A stretch of 64,000 nucleotides of DNA from Neoroseomonas oryzicola (GTDB lineage: Bacteria > Pseudomonadota > Alphaproteobacteria > Acetobacterales > Acetobacteraceae), in assembly GCF_012163135.1 (NCBI RefSeq), contig NZ_JAAVUP010000009.1:1-64000 (forward strand), written 5' to 3'. How positions within the stretch are numbered: the stretch's first letter is position 1; each line of letters starts with the position of its first letter. Positions 51,382 to 60,006 of the stretch are shown in pieces. The translations under genes and the position numbers were made by a program. The notes below the pieces were generated by a model. The model was given only the letters and a program-made list of their open reading frames with translations. It was not told the origin of the DNA and did not search any database.

Positions 51382-52332
51382 TCAGCCCCCCGCCACCCCC
51401 TGGGTGTTCACGTACAGCGCGTAGAGCGACTGCGCGGCGGCCATGAACAGCCGGTTCCGGTGCCGCCCGCCGAAGGCGACGTTCGCGCAGCGCTCCGGCA
51501 GGTGGATATGCCCGATCGGCGCGCCGGCGCTGTTGAACACGCGGATGCCGTCGAAGGCCGGCGACATGCCCCAGCCGCACCACAGGTTGCCGTCGACGTC
51601 CACGCGGAAGCCGTCCGGCGTCTCGCCCGGCTGGCAGGCGATGAAGGTGCGGCGGTTGCGGATGGTCGCCCCATCCACGTCGTAGGCGAGGATGTTGCGC
51701 GGCTCCGACCGGCTCTCGACGATGTAGAGGATGCGCTCGTCCGGACTGAAGGCGAGGCCGTTCGGGTGGTTGATGTCGTCGGCGACGAGGGTGATCTCCC
51801 CCGTCACGCCGTCCACCCGGTAGACATTGGTGTGCGGCAGTTCGGGCGCGTGCTTCTCGCCCTCGTAGAAGCCGAGGATGCCGAAGGGCGGATCGGTGAA
51901 CCAGATCGACCCGTCCGACTTCACCACCACGTCGTTGGGGCTGTTCAGCCGCTTGCCCTGGAAGTGGCTGGCGATGACGGTGATGGCCCCGTCATGCTCG
52001 AAGCGCACCACGCGCCGCCCGCCATGCTCGCAGGCGATGATGCGGCCCTGCCGGTCGCGGGTGTGGCCGTTCGCGTTGTTCGACGGCTTGCGCCAGGCGG
52101 AGACGGCGCCCGTCTCCTCCTCCCACTTCAGCACGCGGTTGTTCGGGATGTCCGACCACAGCAGGCAGCGCGCATCGCCGAGCCAGACCGGTCCCTCGCC
52201 CCAGCGCGTGCCGTGATACAGGCGCTCCACCGCGGACAGCGGCAGCTGGTAGCGCTTGAAGGACGGGTCGAGCGCGACGATGGACGGGTCGGGGTAGCGC
52301 AGGCTCGGCTGCCAGCGCGGGTCGTCGGTCAT
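51382..52332 (-). CDS. SMP-30/gluconolactonase/LRE family protein
   Basis: The 316-residue six-bladed beta-propeller of the SMP-30 family has WGEGPVWLGDARCLLWSDIP, NGHTRDRQGRIIACEHGGRR, SPNDVVVKSDGSIWFTDPP and PNGLAFSPDERILYIVES. The metal-binding Glu, Asn and Asp of lactonases are recognisable in these segments. It likely hydrolyses a sugar lactone. The upstream leader forms a hairpin over its ribosome-binding site. It lies 63 bp downstream of the JmjC oxygenase gene on the same strand and may share its transcript. Confidence 0.92.
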   Translation of the reverse strand: MTDDPRWQPSLRYPDPSIVALDPSFKRYQLPLSAVERLYHGTRWGEGPVWLGDARCLLWSDIPNNRVLKWEEETGAVSAWRKPSNNANGHTRDRQGRIIACEHGGRRVVRFEHDGAITVIASHFQGKRLNSPNDVVVKSDGSIWFTDPPFGILGFYEGEKHAPELPHTNVYRVDGVTGEITLVADDINHPNGLAFSPDERILYIVESRSEPRNILAYDVDGATIRNRRTFIACQPGETPDGFRVDVDGNLWCGWGMSPAFDGIRVFNSAGAPIGHIHLPERCANVAFGGRHRNRLFMAAAQSLYALYVNTQGVAGG

Positions 52333-52338
52333 GGGGCT

Positions 52339-52362
52339 TCCTCCGGTCGTTGCACCGGAGGA
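52339..52362 (-). promoter_or_regulatory. Hairpin over the SMP-30 ribosome-binding site
   Basis: On the minus strand TCCTCCGGT (52362-52354) pairs with ACCGGAGGA (52347-52339) around a GCAACG loop. The second arm contains the GGAGG used by ATG 52332. The sequence GTGCAACGACCGG here is also found before the isomerase-like gene (start 40534). Confidence 0.5.
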
Positions 52363-52395
52363 TAGGCGGGATGGCGCGGCGCGCGAAGGCGCCCG

Positions 52396-53574
52396 TCAGG
52401 CGCGTTCGAGCAGGCCGTGCCGCGCGAGCCTGCGGCAGAAATCCAGCGCGCCTTCGCCAAGCGCGGCCGGCGTCGCGCCATCCTCGAGCGCCTGGAGCCA
52501 GTCTAGCTCCGCGGCCGAGAGCGTCTCGACGCCGCCATACCAGCGCAGCGCGGCGCCGCCCTCGGGCAGCGGGACGATGGCGTGGTGCATGGTCTCGGAC
52601 AGGCGCAGCCGGTCGTCGGGGCCTGGTGGCGGCGTATGGAGCGCGCGGCCGGGCAGGGACATCCGGTCGCGCAGCACGCGGTCGAGCGCGTTCACCGCCA
52701 TGCGGTCCGCGACATCGGGGCGGTCCAGCGCCTCGAGCGCGGCGGCGAGGCGGCCGCGCAGCAGCGCCACGCCTTCGGGCTCGGCCAGGCGCCAGGTCGG
52801 GATCGCCGCGCGCAACGCGGGTTCCTCCGCCTCGAGCTCGCCGAGCAGCGCGCGCAGCACCTCGCCCAGGCCCGGTTCGAGCAGGCCGATGGTGATGTGC
52901 AGGGATGGCTCGGCGCCGGCCTGGACCATCGCCTCGTGCATCACCCCGCGCGGCAGGTAGAGCGCATCACCCGGCGCCATCACCAGCTCATGCGGCTCGC
53001 CCTCGGGCGTGGCGTTGTTGCGCCAGGGCGTGTGGCGCGTCGGCGCGGCGTAGGGGATCGCGTCCCACACCCGCCAGGCCTTGCGGCCGGAGACCTGCAG
53101 CACCAGCACGTCATGCGTGTCGAAATGCACGCGGAATCCCTGCGCGCCGGGGGGCGTGAGGTAGATGTTCGCCTGCACGCCGTGCAGGAAGGCCTTTTCC
53201 AGCCCGCGGCAGAAGCGGGCGAGCGGCGGATGGATCTCGTGGAACTGGGAGACGACGAGACTGGCGCCCTCGTCGTGCCGGGCCATCAGGCGCGGCAGGT
53301 CGACGCGGTCGCCGCCCTCCTCGATGTACTCCTCGACCGGCACGGCGGCGCTGCCCTTGCGGGCGCCGTCGGCCATCGACACGCGCGGGGTGCGCGCCGC
53401 ATCGGTGCGCAGGAAGGCGTCGAGGTCGCCGATCGACAGCAGCCCCGTGAAGCGATCCGGATCGTTGCCCGGCATCAGACGCCAGGCGGTGCCTTCGCGC
53501 AGCGCCAGCCCGTCCTCGAGCGGCATGGTGCCGAAGGCGAGTGCCCAGGCCTCCTCGGCGAGTGTCGCTACCAT
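52396..53574 (-). CDS. JmjC/cupin_4 oxygenase (ribosomal-oxygenase-like)
   Basis: This 392-residue 2-oxoglutarate/Fe(II) oxygenase is of the bacterial YcfD (ribosomal oxygenase) type. Iron ligands are H150 and D152 in VHFDTHD and H213 in RGVMHEAM. LVLQVSGRKAWRVW is the typical double-stranded beta-helix strand pair. The C-terminal part resembles the dimerisation and winged-helix regions of these enzymes. Known relatives hydroxylate Arg or His of ribosomal proteins. Its start overlaps, by 7 bp, the gene of a DxDPxD-repeat protein, two more of which lie upstream. A substrate relationship is an attractive inference. Confidence 0.85.
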   Translation of the reverse strand: MVATLAEEAWALAFGTMPLEDGLALREGTAWRLMPGNDPDRFTGLLSIGDLDAFLRTDAARTPRVSMADGARKGSAAVPVEEYIEEGGDRVDLPRLMARHDEGASLVVSQFHEIHPPLARFCRGLEKAFLHGVQANIYLTPPGAQGFRVHFDTHDVLVLQVSGRKAWRVWDAIPYAAPTRHTPWRNNATPEGEPHELVMAPGDALYLPRGVMHEAMVQAGAEPSLHITIGLLEPGLGEVLRALLGELEAEEPALRAAIPTWRLAEPEGVALLRGRLAAALEALDRPDVADRMAVNALDRVLRDRMSLPGRALHTPPPGPDDRLRLSETMHHAIVPLPEGGAALRWYGGVETLSAAELDWLQALEDGATPAALGEGALDFCRRLARHGLLERA

Positions 53575-54005
53575 CGTGATCCTCTGCCGCGCCCGGCGGC
53601 ATCGCGCGGGTCGCTGTCTGAAAAGCCGGTGCGCGGGCGGCCTCGGCCGGCGGCATCGTTGGGGTCGCTGTCGGAATAGCCGGTGCGGGGCCGGCCGCGC
53701 CCGGCGGCGTCGCGCGGGTCGCTGTCCGAATACCCGGTCTGCGGCCGGCCCCGGCCTGCCGCGTCGCGCGGATCGCTGTCGGACATACCGGTGCGGGGCC
53801 GGCCGCGCCCGGCGGCATCGCGCGGGTCGCTGTCCGACATGCCGGTATGCGGCCGCCCGTAGCCGGCCGGATCGCGCGGATCGCTGTCGGAGGTCCCGGT
53901 GCGGCCCTGCGCCGCTGCGGCGGCGGGAACCAGGCCCGCGGAGGCGCCGACCACCACCAGCCGGCGCGTCAGCCGGCTGCGGCGGGCCTCGTCATCCGCG
54001 GGCAT
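53568..54005 (-). CDS. DxDPxD-repeat exported protein A
   Basis: The 145-residue protein belongs to no family I recognise. An N-terminal leader of about 33 residues (SRLTRRLVVVGASAG, then an Ala-rich run ending AAQ) looks like a twin-arginine-type signal. Six tandem units follow (residues about 34-145), consensus GRPRTGxSDSDPRDAAGR, each of 18 residues. The end is GRGSRW. Repeats are rich in Asp and Arg, with predicted disorder. Its 3' end overlaps the JmjC oxygenase start. It is 13 bp after protein B. Ca binding or modification by the oxygenase is speculative. Confidence 0.75.
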   Translation of the reverse strand: MPADDEARRSRLTRRLVVVGASAGLVPAAAAAQGRTGTSDSDPRDPAGYGRPHTGMSDSDPRDAAGRGRPRTGMSDSDPRDAAGRGRPQTGYSDSDPRDAAGRGRPRTGYSDSDPNDAAGRGRPRTGFSDSDPRDAAGRGRGSRW

Positions 54006-55103
54006 GGGTCATGCGCGCTCAGCGCCAGCCGCGGCCGCGGCCGGGCGCATCGCCCGGGTCGTTGTCGGTCACGTTGCGCGGGCGGTATCCGCCGCCGCGG
54101 CCGCGGCCCGGCCCGTCGCTGGGGTCGGCATCGGTGATGCCGGTGCCACGCTGGCGCCAGCCCGTGCCGTAGCCCGAGGGATCGCGCGGGTCGCCGTCGT
54201 TGATGCCGGTATAGGCGCGGCCCTGCGGCGCGGCGCGATAGCCGCGGCCCTGGCCAGCGCCGTCGCCGGGATCGTTGTCCGTGATGCCGGTGCGCGGTGC
54301 GCCGCGATAGCCGCCGCGGCCCTGGCCGGCGCCATCGCCCGGATCGTTGTCGGTGAGGCCGGTGCGCGGCGCGCCGCGATAGCCGCCGCGGCCATAGCCC
54401 GGCCCGTCGCCCGGGTCGGAATCGGTGATGCCGGTGCGGTACTGGACGGGCGTCGGCTCGAGCGCCTCGGCGGCGCGCGTGGCCGTCGCGGTCGCGCCCC
54501 CCGCGACCGCCAGGACGAGGAGGCGCCGGCCGAGGCTCCGCGACGGTGCGGGGCCGTCCGCCTGCGGCGCGCCGGGCGCACCCTTGGTGTCGTCACGTTC
54601 GGTCATCGCGTCGCTCTCCTTCCCCCAGGCGCATCATCCTGCGGAGAGCGCCCCTACGGCAAGGTTGCGCCACGCAGGCCGCGTGCGCCGGGTCACTACC
54701 AGCCGCGGCCGCGCCCCGGCGCATCGCGCGGGTCGCTGTCCGAGACCTGGCGGCGGGAACTGCCGCGGCCCTGGCCGGGCCCGTCGCCGGGATCGGCGTC
54801 GGTGTAGCCGGTGCGGGCGGGGCCCCTGTATCCGCCACGACCCTGGCCGGGCCCGTCGCCGGGATCGGCGTCGGTGTAGCCGGTGCGGGCGGGCCCGCGG
54901 TAGCCGCCGCGGCCCTGGCCGGGCCCGTCGCCGGGATCGGCATCGGTGTAGCCGGTGCGCGCGGGGCCGCGATATCCGCCGCGGCCCTGGCCGGGCCCGT
55001 CGCCGGGGTCGGCGTCGGTGTAGCCGGTGCGCGCGGGACCGCGGTATCCGCCGCGGCCCATGCCGGGTCCATCGGCCGGATCGGCGTCCGTGATGCCGGT
55101 GCC
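53571..55103. repeat. Coding repeat arrays in three adjacent genes
   Basis: Three in-frame arrays lie at 53571-53906, 54022-54438 and 54699-55103. Each encodes exactly six units with core T/S-D-x-D-P-x-D. Unit length is 18 residues in the first and about 22-24 in the other two. In the third, three consecutive 72-bp units and most of a fourth encode the same protein sequence, which suggests recent duplication or gene conversion. They are coding repeats, not CRISPR. Confidence 0.85.
54019..54606 (-). CDS. DxDPxD-repeat exported protein B
   Basis: This is the 195-residue second member. After a polar N-terminus, SRSLGRRLLVLAVAGGATA forms a twin-arginine-like signal. Six repeat units run from about residue 57, for example RTGLTDNDPGDGAGQGRGG. 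Units vary more than in proteins A and C, and one reads NDGDPRDPSG. The C-terminus is DAPGRGRGWR, similar to the ends of A and C. GGAAGGAG precedes the ATG. It lies 89 bp after gene C and 13 bp before gene A. No enzyme motif is seen. Confidence 0.75.
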   Translation of the reverse strand: MTERDDTKGAPGAPQADGPAPSRSLGRRLLVLAVAGGATATATRAAEALEPTPVQYRTGITDSDPGDGPGYGRGGYRGAPRTGLTDNDPGDGAGQGRGGYRGAPRTGITDNDPGDGAGQGRGYRAAPQGRAYTGINDGDPRDPSGYGTGWRQRGTGITDADPSDGPGRGRGGGYRPRNVTDNDPGDAPGRGRGWR

Positions 55104-55232
55104 GCGCGGCGCGTAGACCGGCTGGGGCGCGACGACGCACCCCGCCAGCGCCGGCGCCGCAGCGCCCACCGAGGCAAGCTTCAGCACCAGCATGCGGCGC
55201 TTCAGGCGCGGCGCGCCGTCATTCTCATCCAT
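54696..55232 (-). CDS. DxDPxD-repeat lipoprotein C
   Basis: The 178-residue first gene of the set has a twin-arginine-like stretch KRRMLVLK, then a hydrophobic region and lipobox ALAGC (Cys32), so it is a predicted Tat-type lipoprotein. Six units follow (residues 44-178); units 2-4 are identical at the protein level, with core TDADPGDGPGQGRGGYRG. The last ends DAPGRGRGW. ATG 55232 is preceded by GGGGGAAGGA. A divergent Bug gene starts 146 bp away. The function is unknown. Confidence 0.78.
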   Translation of the reverse strand: MDENDGAPRLKRRMLVLKLASVGAAAPALAGCVVAPQPVYAPRGTGITDADPADGPGMGRGGYRGPARTGYTDADPGDGPGQGRGGYRGPARTGYTDADPGDGPGQGRGGYRGPARTGYTDADPGDGPGQGRGGYRGPARTGYTDADPGDGPGQGRGSSRRQVSDSDPRDAPGRGRGW

Positions 55233-55378
55233 GCCGCGTCCTTCCCCCGATGCGCCTGCCGCCATACTTCCTGCGCCACGGTGCCGGCGCAACCGGTCAT
55301 CTCGCGCGATTGCCCCTTCACGGCGGATGGCGCACTGACGCAGACTTTACCGCTCAGGGAAACGGTCCGGACCACGCC

Positions 55379-56338
55379 ATGATCAATCGCCGCACACTTC
55401 TCGCCGCCACGGCCGGGCTTGGCCTCGCCCCTGGCCTCGCGCAGGCGCAGCAGCGCTTCGCCAGCATCTACATGTTCGTCCCGGCCAATCCGGGCGGCGG
55501 GTGGGACGGGCTCGGCCGCGCCATCGAACAGGCGGCGCGCCAGGCCGGCCTGGTCGGCTCCTTCCAGTTCGAGAATGTTGGCGGCGCCGGCGGCACGGTC
55601 GGCCTGCCGCGGTTCTTGGCGCAGCGGCGCGGGCGGGCGGATGCGCTGATGGTCTCGGGCTCGGTGATGGTCGGCGCGACGCTGACGAACAAGACGCCGG
55701 TGTCCCTGCAGAACACCGTGCCGGTCGCGCGCATGACGGACGAGGCCGGCGTCATCATCGTGCCGGCCAACAGCCCGATCCAGAACATCGGCCAGTTCGC
55801 CGATGCGCTGAAGGCGAACCCCCGGGGCGTCTCGGTCGCCGGCGGCAGCGCGGGCGGCACCGACCACATCATCCTCGGGCTGATGCTGCAGAAGCTCGGC
55901 CGCCAGCCGCGCGAGGCGTCCTTCGTCGCCTTCCCCGGCGGCGGTCCGGCCCAGGCCGCGATCCTCGGCGGGCAGGTCACCGCGGGCATCTCCGGCTGGT
56001 CGGAATTCTCCGAGCAGATCAAGGCGGGGCGCGTGCGCGCGCTGGCGACGACCGGCGAGCGCCGCATCGACCCGGCGGTGCCGACCCTGAAGGACAGCGG
56101 CATCGACGTCGTCGCGACCAACTGGCGCGGCGTGTTCGGCGCGCCCGGCATCAACCCGACCCAGCGCCAGGCGCTGGTCGACCTGATGACCGCCATCCAT
56201 GCCAGCGAGGGCTGGCGCCGCATCCTCGAGGACCGCGGCTGGGACGACGCCTTCCTGACCGGCGCGCCCTTCGAGGAATTCCTCACCCGCGACCGCGCGG
56301 ACACCGAGGGCGTGCTGAAGGACCTCGGCCTCGCCTGA
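55379..56338 (+). CDS. Bug/TctC family substrate-binding protein of the second TTT locus
   Basis: The 319-residue receptor has signal peptide MINRRTLLAATAGLGLAPGLA. It belongs to the TctC branch: MFVPANPGGGWDGLGRAIEQ, ENVGGAGGTVGLPRFL, then AGGSAGGTDHIILGLML and FPGGGPAQAAILGG. Likely ligands are citrate-like carboxylates. tctB follows 16 bp later. GGTCCGGACC (55364-55373) just before the start is a short palindrome. It is divergent from the repeat-protein operon. Confidence 0.93.
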   Translation: MINRRTLLAATAGLGLAPGLAQAQQRFASIYMFVPANPGGGWDGLGRAIEQAARQAGLVGSFQFENVGGAGGTVGLPRFLAQRRGRADALMVSGSVMVGATLTNKTPVSLQNTVPVARMTDEAGVIIVPANSPIQNIGQFADALKANPRGVSVAGGSAGGTDHIILGLMLQKLGRQPREASFVAFPGGGPAQAAILGGQVTAGISGWSEFSEQIKAGRVRALATTGERRIDPAVPTLKDSGIDVVATNWRGVFGAPGINPTQRQALVDLMTAIHASEGWRRILEDRGWDDAFLTGAPFEEFLTRDRADTEGVLKDLGLA

Positions 56339-56354
56339 ACGGAGGATGGGCGGC

Positions 56355-56861
56355 ATGAAGCCCGGAGCGGTTCCCGACCTCGCGGTCGGCCTCGGTGTCG
56401 TCGTGCTCGGCGTGCTCGCGGCCTGGCTGACCTGGGTCATCCCGGTCACGCCGGTCTATGCGGTGGTCGGGCCGAAGCTGGTGCCCGCGGTGATCGCCGC
56501 GGCGCTGGTGGTGCTCGGGCTGATGCTGACCGCAGCGGCGCTGCGCGGCGGCTGGAGCGCCGACCTGCCCGAGGTCGCCGAGGCCGGGCCGCCGAACCTG
56601 GTCGCCCTCGCCTGGCTGGGCGGCGGGATGGTGCTGAACCTGGTGCTGATCGAGCCGCTGGGCTTCTCGATCGCGGCCGCGATCCAGTTCGTCTGCACGG
56701 CGCGGGCCTTCGGCAGCGCGTCGATCCTGCGCGACGCGGCGATCGCGCTCGCCGTCTCGCTCGCCGCCTTCTTCCTGTTCGTCGAGGCGCTGGGCGTGAA
56801 CATCGGCGCCGGGCTGCTGGAAGGCGCGATCCTGCGCCTGCTGGGGCAGGAGGTGCCGTGA
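56355..56861 (+). CDS. tctB: Tripartite tricarboxylate transporter small permease subunit TctB
   Basis: This 168-residue protein of four helices fits TctB/DUF1468: DLAVGLGVVVLGVLAAW, then VPAVIAAALVVLGLML and the end VSLAAFFLFVEALGVNI. ATG 56355 is preferred because GGAGG (56341-56345) abuts the other ATG at 56346. Its stop overlaps the PhzF-like gene (GTGA). The partner TctA gene lies 1 kb further on, after the PhzF-like gene and a palindromic repeat. Confidence 0.88.
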   Translation: MKPGAVPDLAVGLGVVVLGVLAAWLTWVIPVTPVYAVVGPKLVPAVIAAALVVLGLMLTAAALRGGWSADLPEVAEAGPPNLVALAWLGGGMVLNLVLIEPLGFSIAAAIQFVCTARAFGSASILRDAAIALAVSLAAFFLFVEALGVNIGAGLLEGAILRLLGQEVP

Positions 56862-57751
56862 GGGCGTTCCGCTTCGTCACCGTCGACGTCTTCACCGAGA
56901 CGCGCTTCGGCGGGAACCAACTGGCCGTCTTCCCCGATGCGCGCGGGCTGACGGATGCCGAGATGCAGGCGCTCGCAGCCGAGTTCAACCTCAGCGAGAC
57001 GACCTTCGTCCTGCCGCCCGAGAACCCACAGAACTCGGCGCGGGTGCGCATCTTCAACCGGGTGCGGGAGATGGGCTTCGCCGGGCATCCCAATGTCGGC
57101 ACCGCCTATGTCCTCGGCCGCGAGGACGAGGAGAGCCCGCGCAGCTACCGCTTCGAGGAACCCGCCGGCCTCGTCGAGGTGACGCTGGTGCGGGATGCGG
57201 CCGGCCGGGTGACGGGGGCGGAGGTCGCGGCCCCCCAGCCGCTCGCGATCGGGGCGACGCTGCCGGTGGCGCTCGCCGCGGCCTGCGCCGGCATTCCGGA
57301 GGCGGCGATCGTGACCGCGCGCCACCAGCCGACGCTCGCCGCGGATGGCGGCAACCAGCGCCTGCTGACGGAGGTGACGCGTGAGGGGCTCGCCGCCGCC
57401 TCGCCGGACCTTGGCGCGTTCCGCCGCGCCGTCGCCGAGCATCCCGAGGCAACGCGCGGTTTCCTCTCGCTTTACATCTACTGCCGCGATGGAGCGGAGG
57501 TGCGGACGCGCATGTTCTCTCCGCTGGTCGGCACCTGGGAGGATGCGGCGACGGGCAGTGCCGCGACGCCGCTGGCGGGCTTCCTGCTGCATCTCGACGG
57601 CGCCGATGAAGGCGCCTGGCGGATGGTGCAGGGCGTCGAGATGGGACGCCCGAGCGTGATGCTCGCCCGCGCGCGCCGTCGCCCCGAGGGGATCCGCGCC
57701 TGGGTCGGCGGCAGCAGCGTCCCGGTCCTGCGGGGCGAGGCCGTGCTGTGA
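56858..57751 (+). CDS. PhzF family isomerase
   Basis: The 297-residue PhzF-like epimerase/isomerase has FRFVTVDVFTETRFGGNQLAVF at the N-terminus, catalytic Glu47 in NLSETTFV, GFAGHPNVGTAYVL and GSAATPLAGFLL. The family isomerises small acids (phenazine PhzF; most members have unknown substrates). GTG 56858 overlaps the tctB stop as GTGA. It is intercalated between tctB and tctA, so it may act on the imported carboxylate. Confidence 0.92.
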   Translation: MRAFRFVTVDVFTETRFGGNQLAVFPDARGLTDAEMQALAAEFNLSETTFVLPPENPQNSARVRIFNRVREMGFAGHPNVGTAYVLGREDEESPRSYRFEEPAGLVEVTLVRDAAGRVTGAEVAAPQPLAIGATLPVALAAACAGIPEAAIVTARHQPTLAADGGNQRLLTEVTREGLAAASPDLGAFRRAVAEHPEATRGFLSLYIYCRDGAEVRTRMFSPLVGTWEDAATGSAATPLAGFLLHLDGADEGAWRMVQGVEMGRPSVMLARARRRPEGIRAWVGGSSVPVLRGEAVL

Positions 57752-57798
57752 CGTTGCATTGCCTGATGCGGGTCGCCGGAGGCGATCCGCCCTGACAG

Positions 57799-57838
57799 AA
57801 AAGGGAGGGGGTGCGGGGGAGGTTCATCCTCCCCCGCA
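57799..57838. repeat. Palindromic element (family 2) inside the TTT locus
   Basis: Head AAAAGGGAGGGGG and perfect stem TGCGGGGGAGG-ttcat-CCTCCCCCGCA (57812-57838) lie in the 117-bp gap between the PhzF-like gene and tctA. It is similar to the copies at 34767-34813 and 44476-44576. If it stops transcription it would reduce tctA expression relative to tctB. Confidence 0.7.
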
Positions 57839-57868
57839 TCTTCTTCGTCCTTTGCGAAGGTCGACTGC

Positions 57869-59365
57869 ATGGATTCGCTCTCGGGCCTGGCCCTCGGCTT
57901 CGGCAATGCCTTCTCCCTGGTGAACCTCGCCTGGGCGTTGCTCGGGTGTTTCCTGGGGACGGCCGTCGGCGTGCTGCCCGGCATCGGTCCGGCGCTGACC
58001 ATCGCGCTGCTGCTGCCGATCACCTTCAGCGTGAACGCGACCGGAGCCTTCATCCTGTTCTGCGGCGTCTTCTACGGGGCGATGTATGGCGGATCGACCA
58101 CCTCGATCCTGCTGAACACGCCGGGCGAGAGCGGGTCGATCATCACCGCGCTGGAGGGGGCCAAGATGGCCCGGAACGGGCGTGCGGGACCGGCGCTGGC
58201 GACATCCGCGATCGGGTCCTTCGTCGCCGGCACGGTGGGCACGCTGGGCATCGCCTTCCTCGGGCCGGTGATCGTGGAATGGGCGCTGGTCCTCGGGCCG
58301 GCGGAATACTTCACGCTGATGGTGCTGTGCTTCGTCACCGTGTCGGCGGTGCTGGGCTCCTCCGCGCTGCGCGGCCTGACCTCGCTGTTCTTCGGGCTGC
58401 TGCTGGGGCTGGTCGGGATCGACCTGCAGACCGGCCAGCCGCGGCTGACCTTCGGCGTGCCGGAATTGCTCGACGGCGTGAACGTTGTGCTGGTGGCGGT
58501 CGCGCTGTTTGCGGTGGGCGAGGCGCTCTACATGGCCTGGCACCATCATGCCGGGAAGCAGGAGGTCCTCGAAGTTGGGCGGCTGATGCTGTCGAAGGAG
58601 GACCTGAAGCGGTCCTTCTGGCCCTGGATGCGCGGGGCGGGGCTCGGCTTTCCCTTCGGCGTGCTGCCGGCGGGCGGCACCGAGATGCCGACGATGCTGT
58701 CCTATTACGCCGAGCGGAAGCTGGTGGACCCGAAATACGCCCCTGAGTTCGGCACGACCGGCGCCATCGAGGGCGTGGCCGGGCCGGAGGCCGCCAACAA
58801 CGCCGCGGCCGCAGGCATCCTGGTGCCGATGCTCACGCTGGGCATCCCGACCAGCGCGACGGCGGCGATCATGCTGTCGGCCTTCCAGTCCTACGGCATC
58901 AATCCCGGGCCGCTGCTGTTCACGCAGCAGGCGGAACTGGTCTGGACGCTGATCGCGTCCCTGTTCATCGCGAACGTGATGCTGGTGGTGCTGAACCTGC
59001 CGCTGGTAGGGCTGTGGGTGCGGATCCTGAAGATCCCGGTGCCGCAACTCTATGCCGGCATCCTGGTTTTCGCGACGATCGGGACCTACGGCATCTCGAA
59101 CAGCGTCATCGACCTGGTGATCCTCTACACGCTCGGCGTGGTGGCGATGTTCATGCGCCGCTTCGACTTCCCGGTGGCACCCGTGGTGATCGGCATGATC
59201 CTGGGCCCGATGGCCGAGCAGGCGCTGCGCCAGGCCCTGACGATCAGCCAGGGCGACTGGACGGTGTTCGTCACGCGGCCGGGCAGCGCGATCATCCTGG
59301 GCCTTGCCGTGGTGGCGCTGGTCGGGCCGAAGCTCTATGGCGCCTGGTCGGCGCGGCGCGCCTGA
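57869..59365 (+). CDS. tctA: Tripartite tricarboxylate transporter large permease subunit TctA
   Basis: The 498-residue permease has the TctA signatures [56 protein letters not shown] and [13 protein letters not shown], with about 11-12 helices. It partners the Bug protein and TctB encoded upstream. It starts 30 bp after the palindromic element. A flavin reductase-like gene follows 8 bp later. Together they suggest uptake and processing of an organic acid. Confidence 0.95.
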   Translation: MDSLSGLALGFGNAFSLVNLAWALLGCFLGTAVGVLPGIGPALTIALLLPITFSVNATGAFILFCGVFYGAMYGGSTTSILLNTPGESGSIITALEGAKMARNGRAGPALATSAIGSFVAGTVGTLGIAFLGPVIVEWALVLGPAEYFTLMVLCFVTVSAVLGSSALRGLTSLFFGLLLGLVGIDLQTGQPRLTFGVPELLDGVNVVLVAVALFAVGEALYMAWHHHAGKQEVLEVGRLMLSKEDLKRSFWPWMRGAGLGFPFGVLPAGGTEMPTMLSYYAERKLVDPKYAPEFGTTGAIEGVAGPEAANNAAAAGILVPMLTLGIPTSATAAIMLSAFQSYGINPGPLLFTQQAELVWTLIASLFIANVMLVVLNLPLVGLWVRILKIPVPQLYAGILVFATIGTYGISNSVIDLVILYTLGVVAMFMRRFDFPVAPVVIGMILGPMAEQALRQALTISQGDWTVFVTRPGSAIILGLAVVALVGPKLYGAWSARRA

Positions 59366-59373
59366 GGAGCAAG

Positions 59374-60006
59374 ATGTTCTACGAACCCCGCAACGGCCAC
59401 GGCCTGCCGCACGATCCCTTCAAGGCCATCATCGCCCCGCGGCCGATCGGCTGGATCTCGACCATCGATGGGCAGGGGCGGCCGAACCTCGCGCCCTATT
59501 CCTTCTTCAACGCGGTGCATTCGCGCCCGCCGATGCTGATGTTCACCAGCGAGACGATGAAGCACAGCGCCGCGAACGCCATCGCGACCGGGGAGTTCGT
59601 GTTCAACCTCTGCTCGCGCGCGCTGTTCGACGCGATGAACATCTCCTCCGGCGCGCTCGGGGAGGGCGAGAGCGAATTCGCTGCCGCGGGTCTCGAGGCC
59701 GCGCCTTGCCGGGTGGTGAAGGCGCCGCGCGTCGCCGCCGCGCCGGCCTCGCTGGAATGCCGGGTGACCTTCTCGACGCGGCTGCACGACGTGGACGGCA
59801 CGCCGCTCGAGGGATGGATCATCATCGGCCAGGTCGTCGGCGTGCATATCGACGAGGCCTTCCTCAAGGACGGCCGCTTCGACACCGCCGCGGTGCAGCC
59901 TGTCGCCCGCTGCGGCTACCGGGACTATTCCGCCGTGACCGAGATGTTCGAAGCGCTGCGCCCGACCGATGGCGGGGCCTACGCGCTGGGCCAGCGCGAC
60001 CGCTAG
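59374..60006 (+). CDS. Flavin reductase family protein
   Basis: The 210-residue flavoprotein of the FMN-binding split-barrel flavin reductase family has FKAIIAPRPIGWIST, LAPYSFFNAVHSRPPM and FTSETMKHSAANAIATGEFVFNL (in part). It supplies reduced FMN to a monooxygenase or acts directly as an oxidoreductase. The GAGGAG ribosome-binding site is just upstream. It follows tctA at 8 bp and overlaps the convergent MFS gene by 4 bp. The partner is unknown. Confidence 0.9.
   Translation: MFYEPRNGHGLPHDPFKAIIAPRPIGWISTIDGQGRPNLAPYSFFNAVHSRPPMLMFTSETMKHSAANAIATGEFVFNLCSRALFDAMNISSGALGEGESEFAAAGLEAAPCRVVKAPRVAAAPASLECRVTFSTRLHDVDGTPLEGWIIIGQVVGVHIDEAFLKDGRFDTAAVQPVARCGYRDYSAVTEMFEALRPTDGGAYALGQRDR

Noticed and set aside
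53571-55103. CRISPR-like direct repeats
   Set aside because: Repeat units are 54-72 bp, contiguous without unique spacers, and keep an open reading frame through three proteins with signal sequences.
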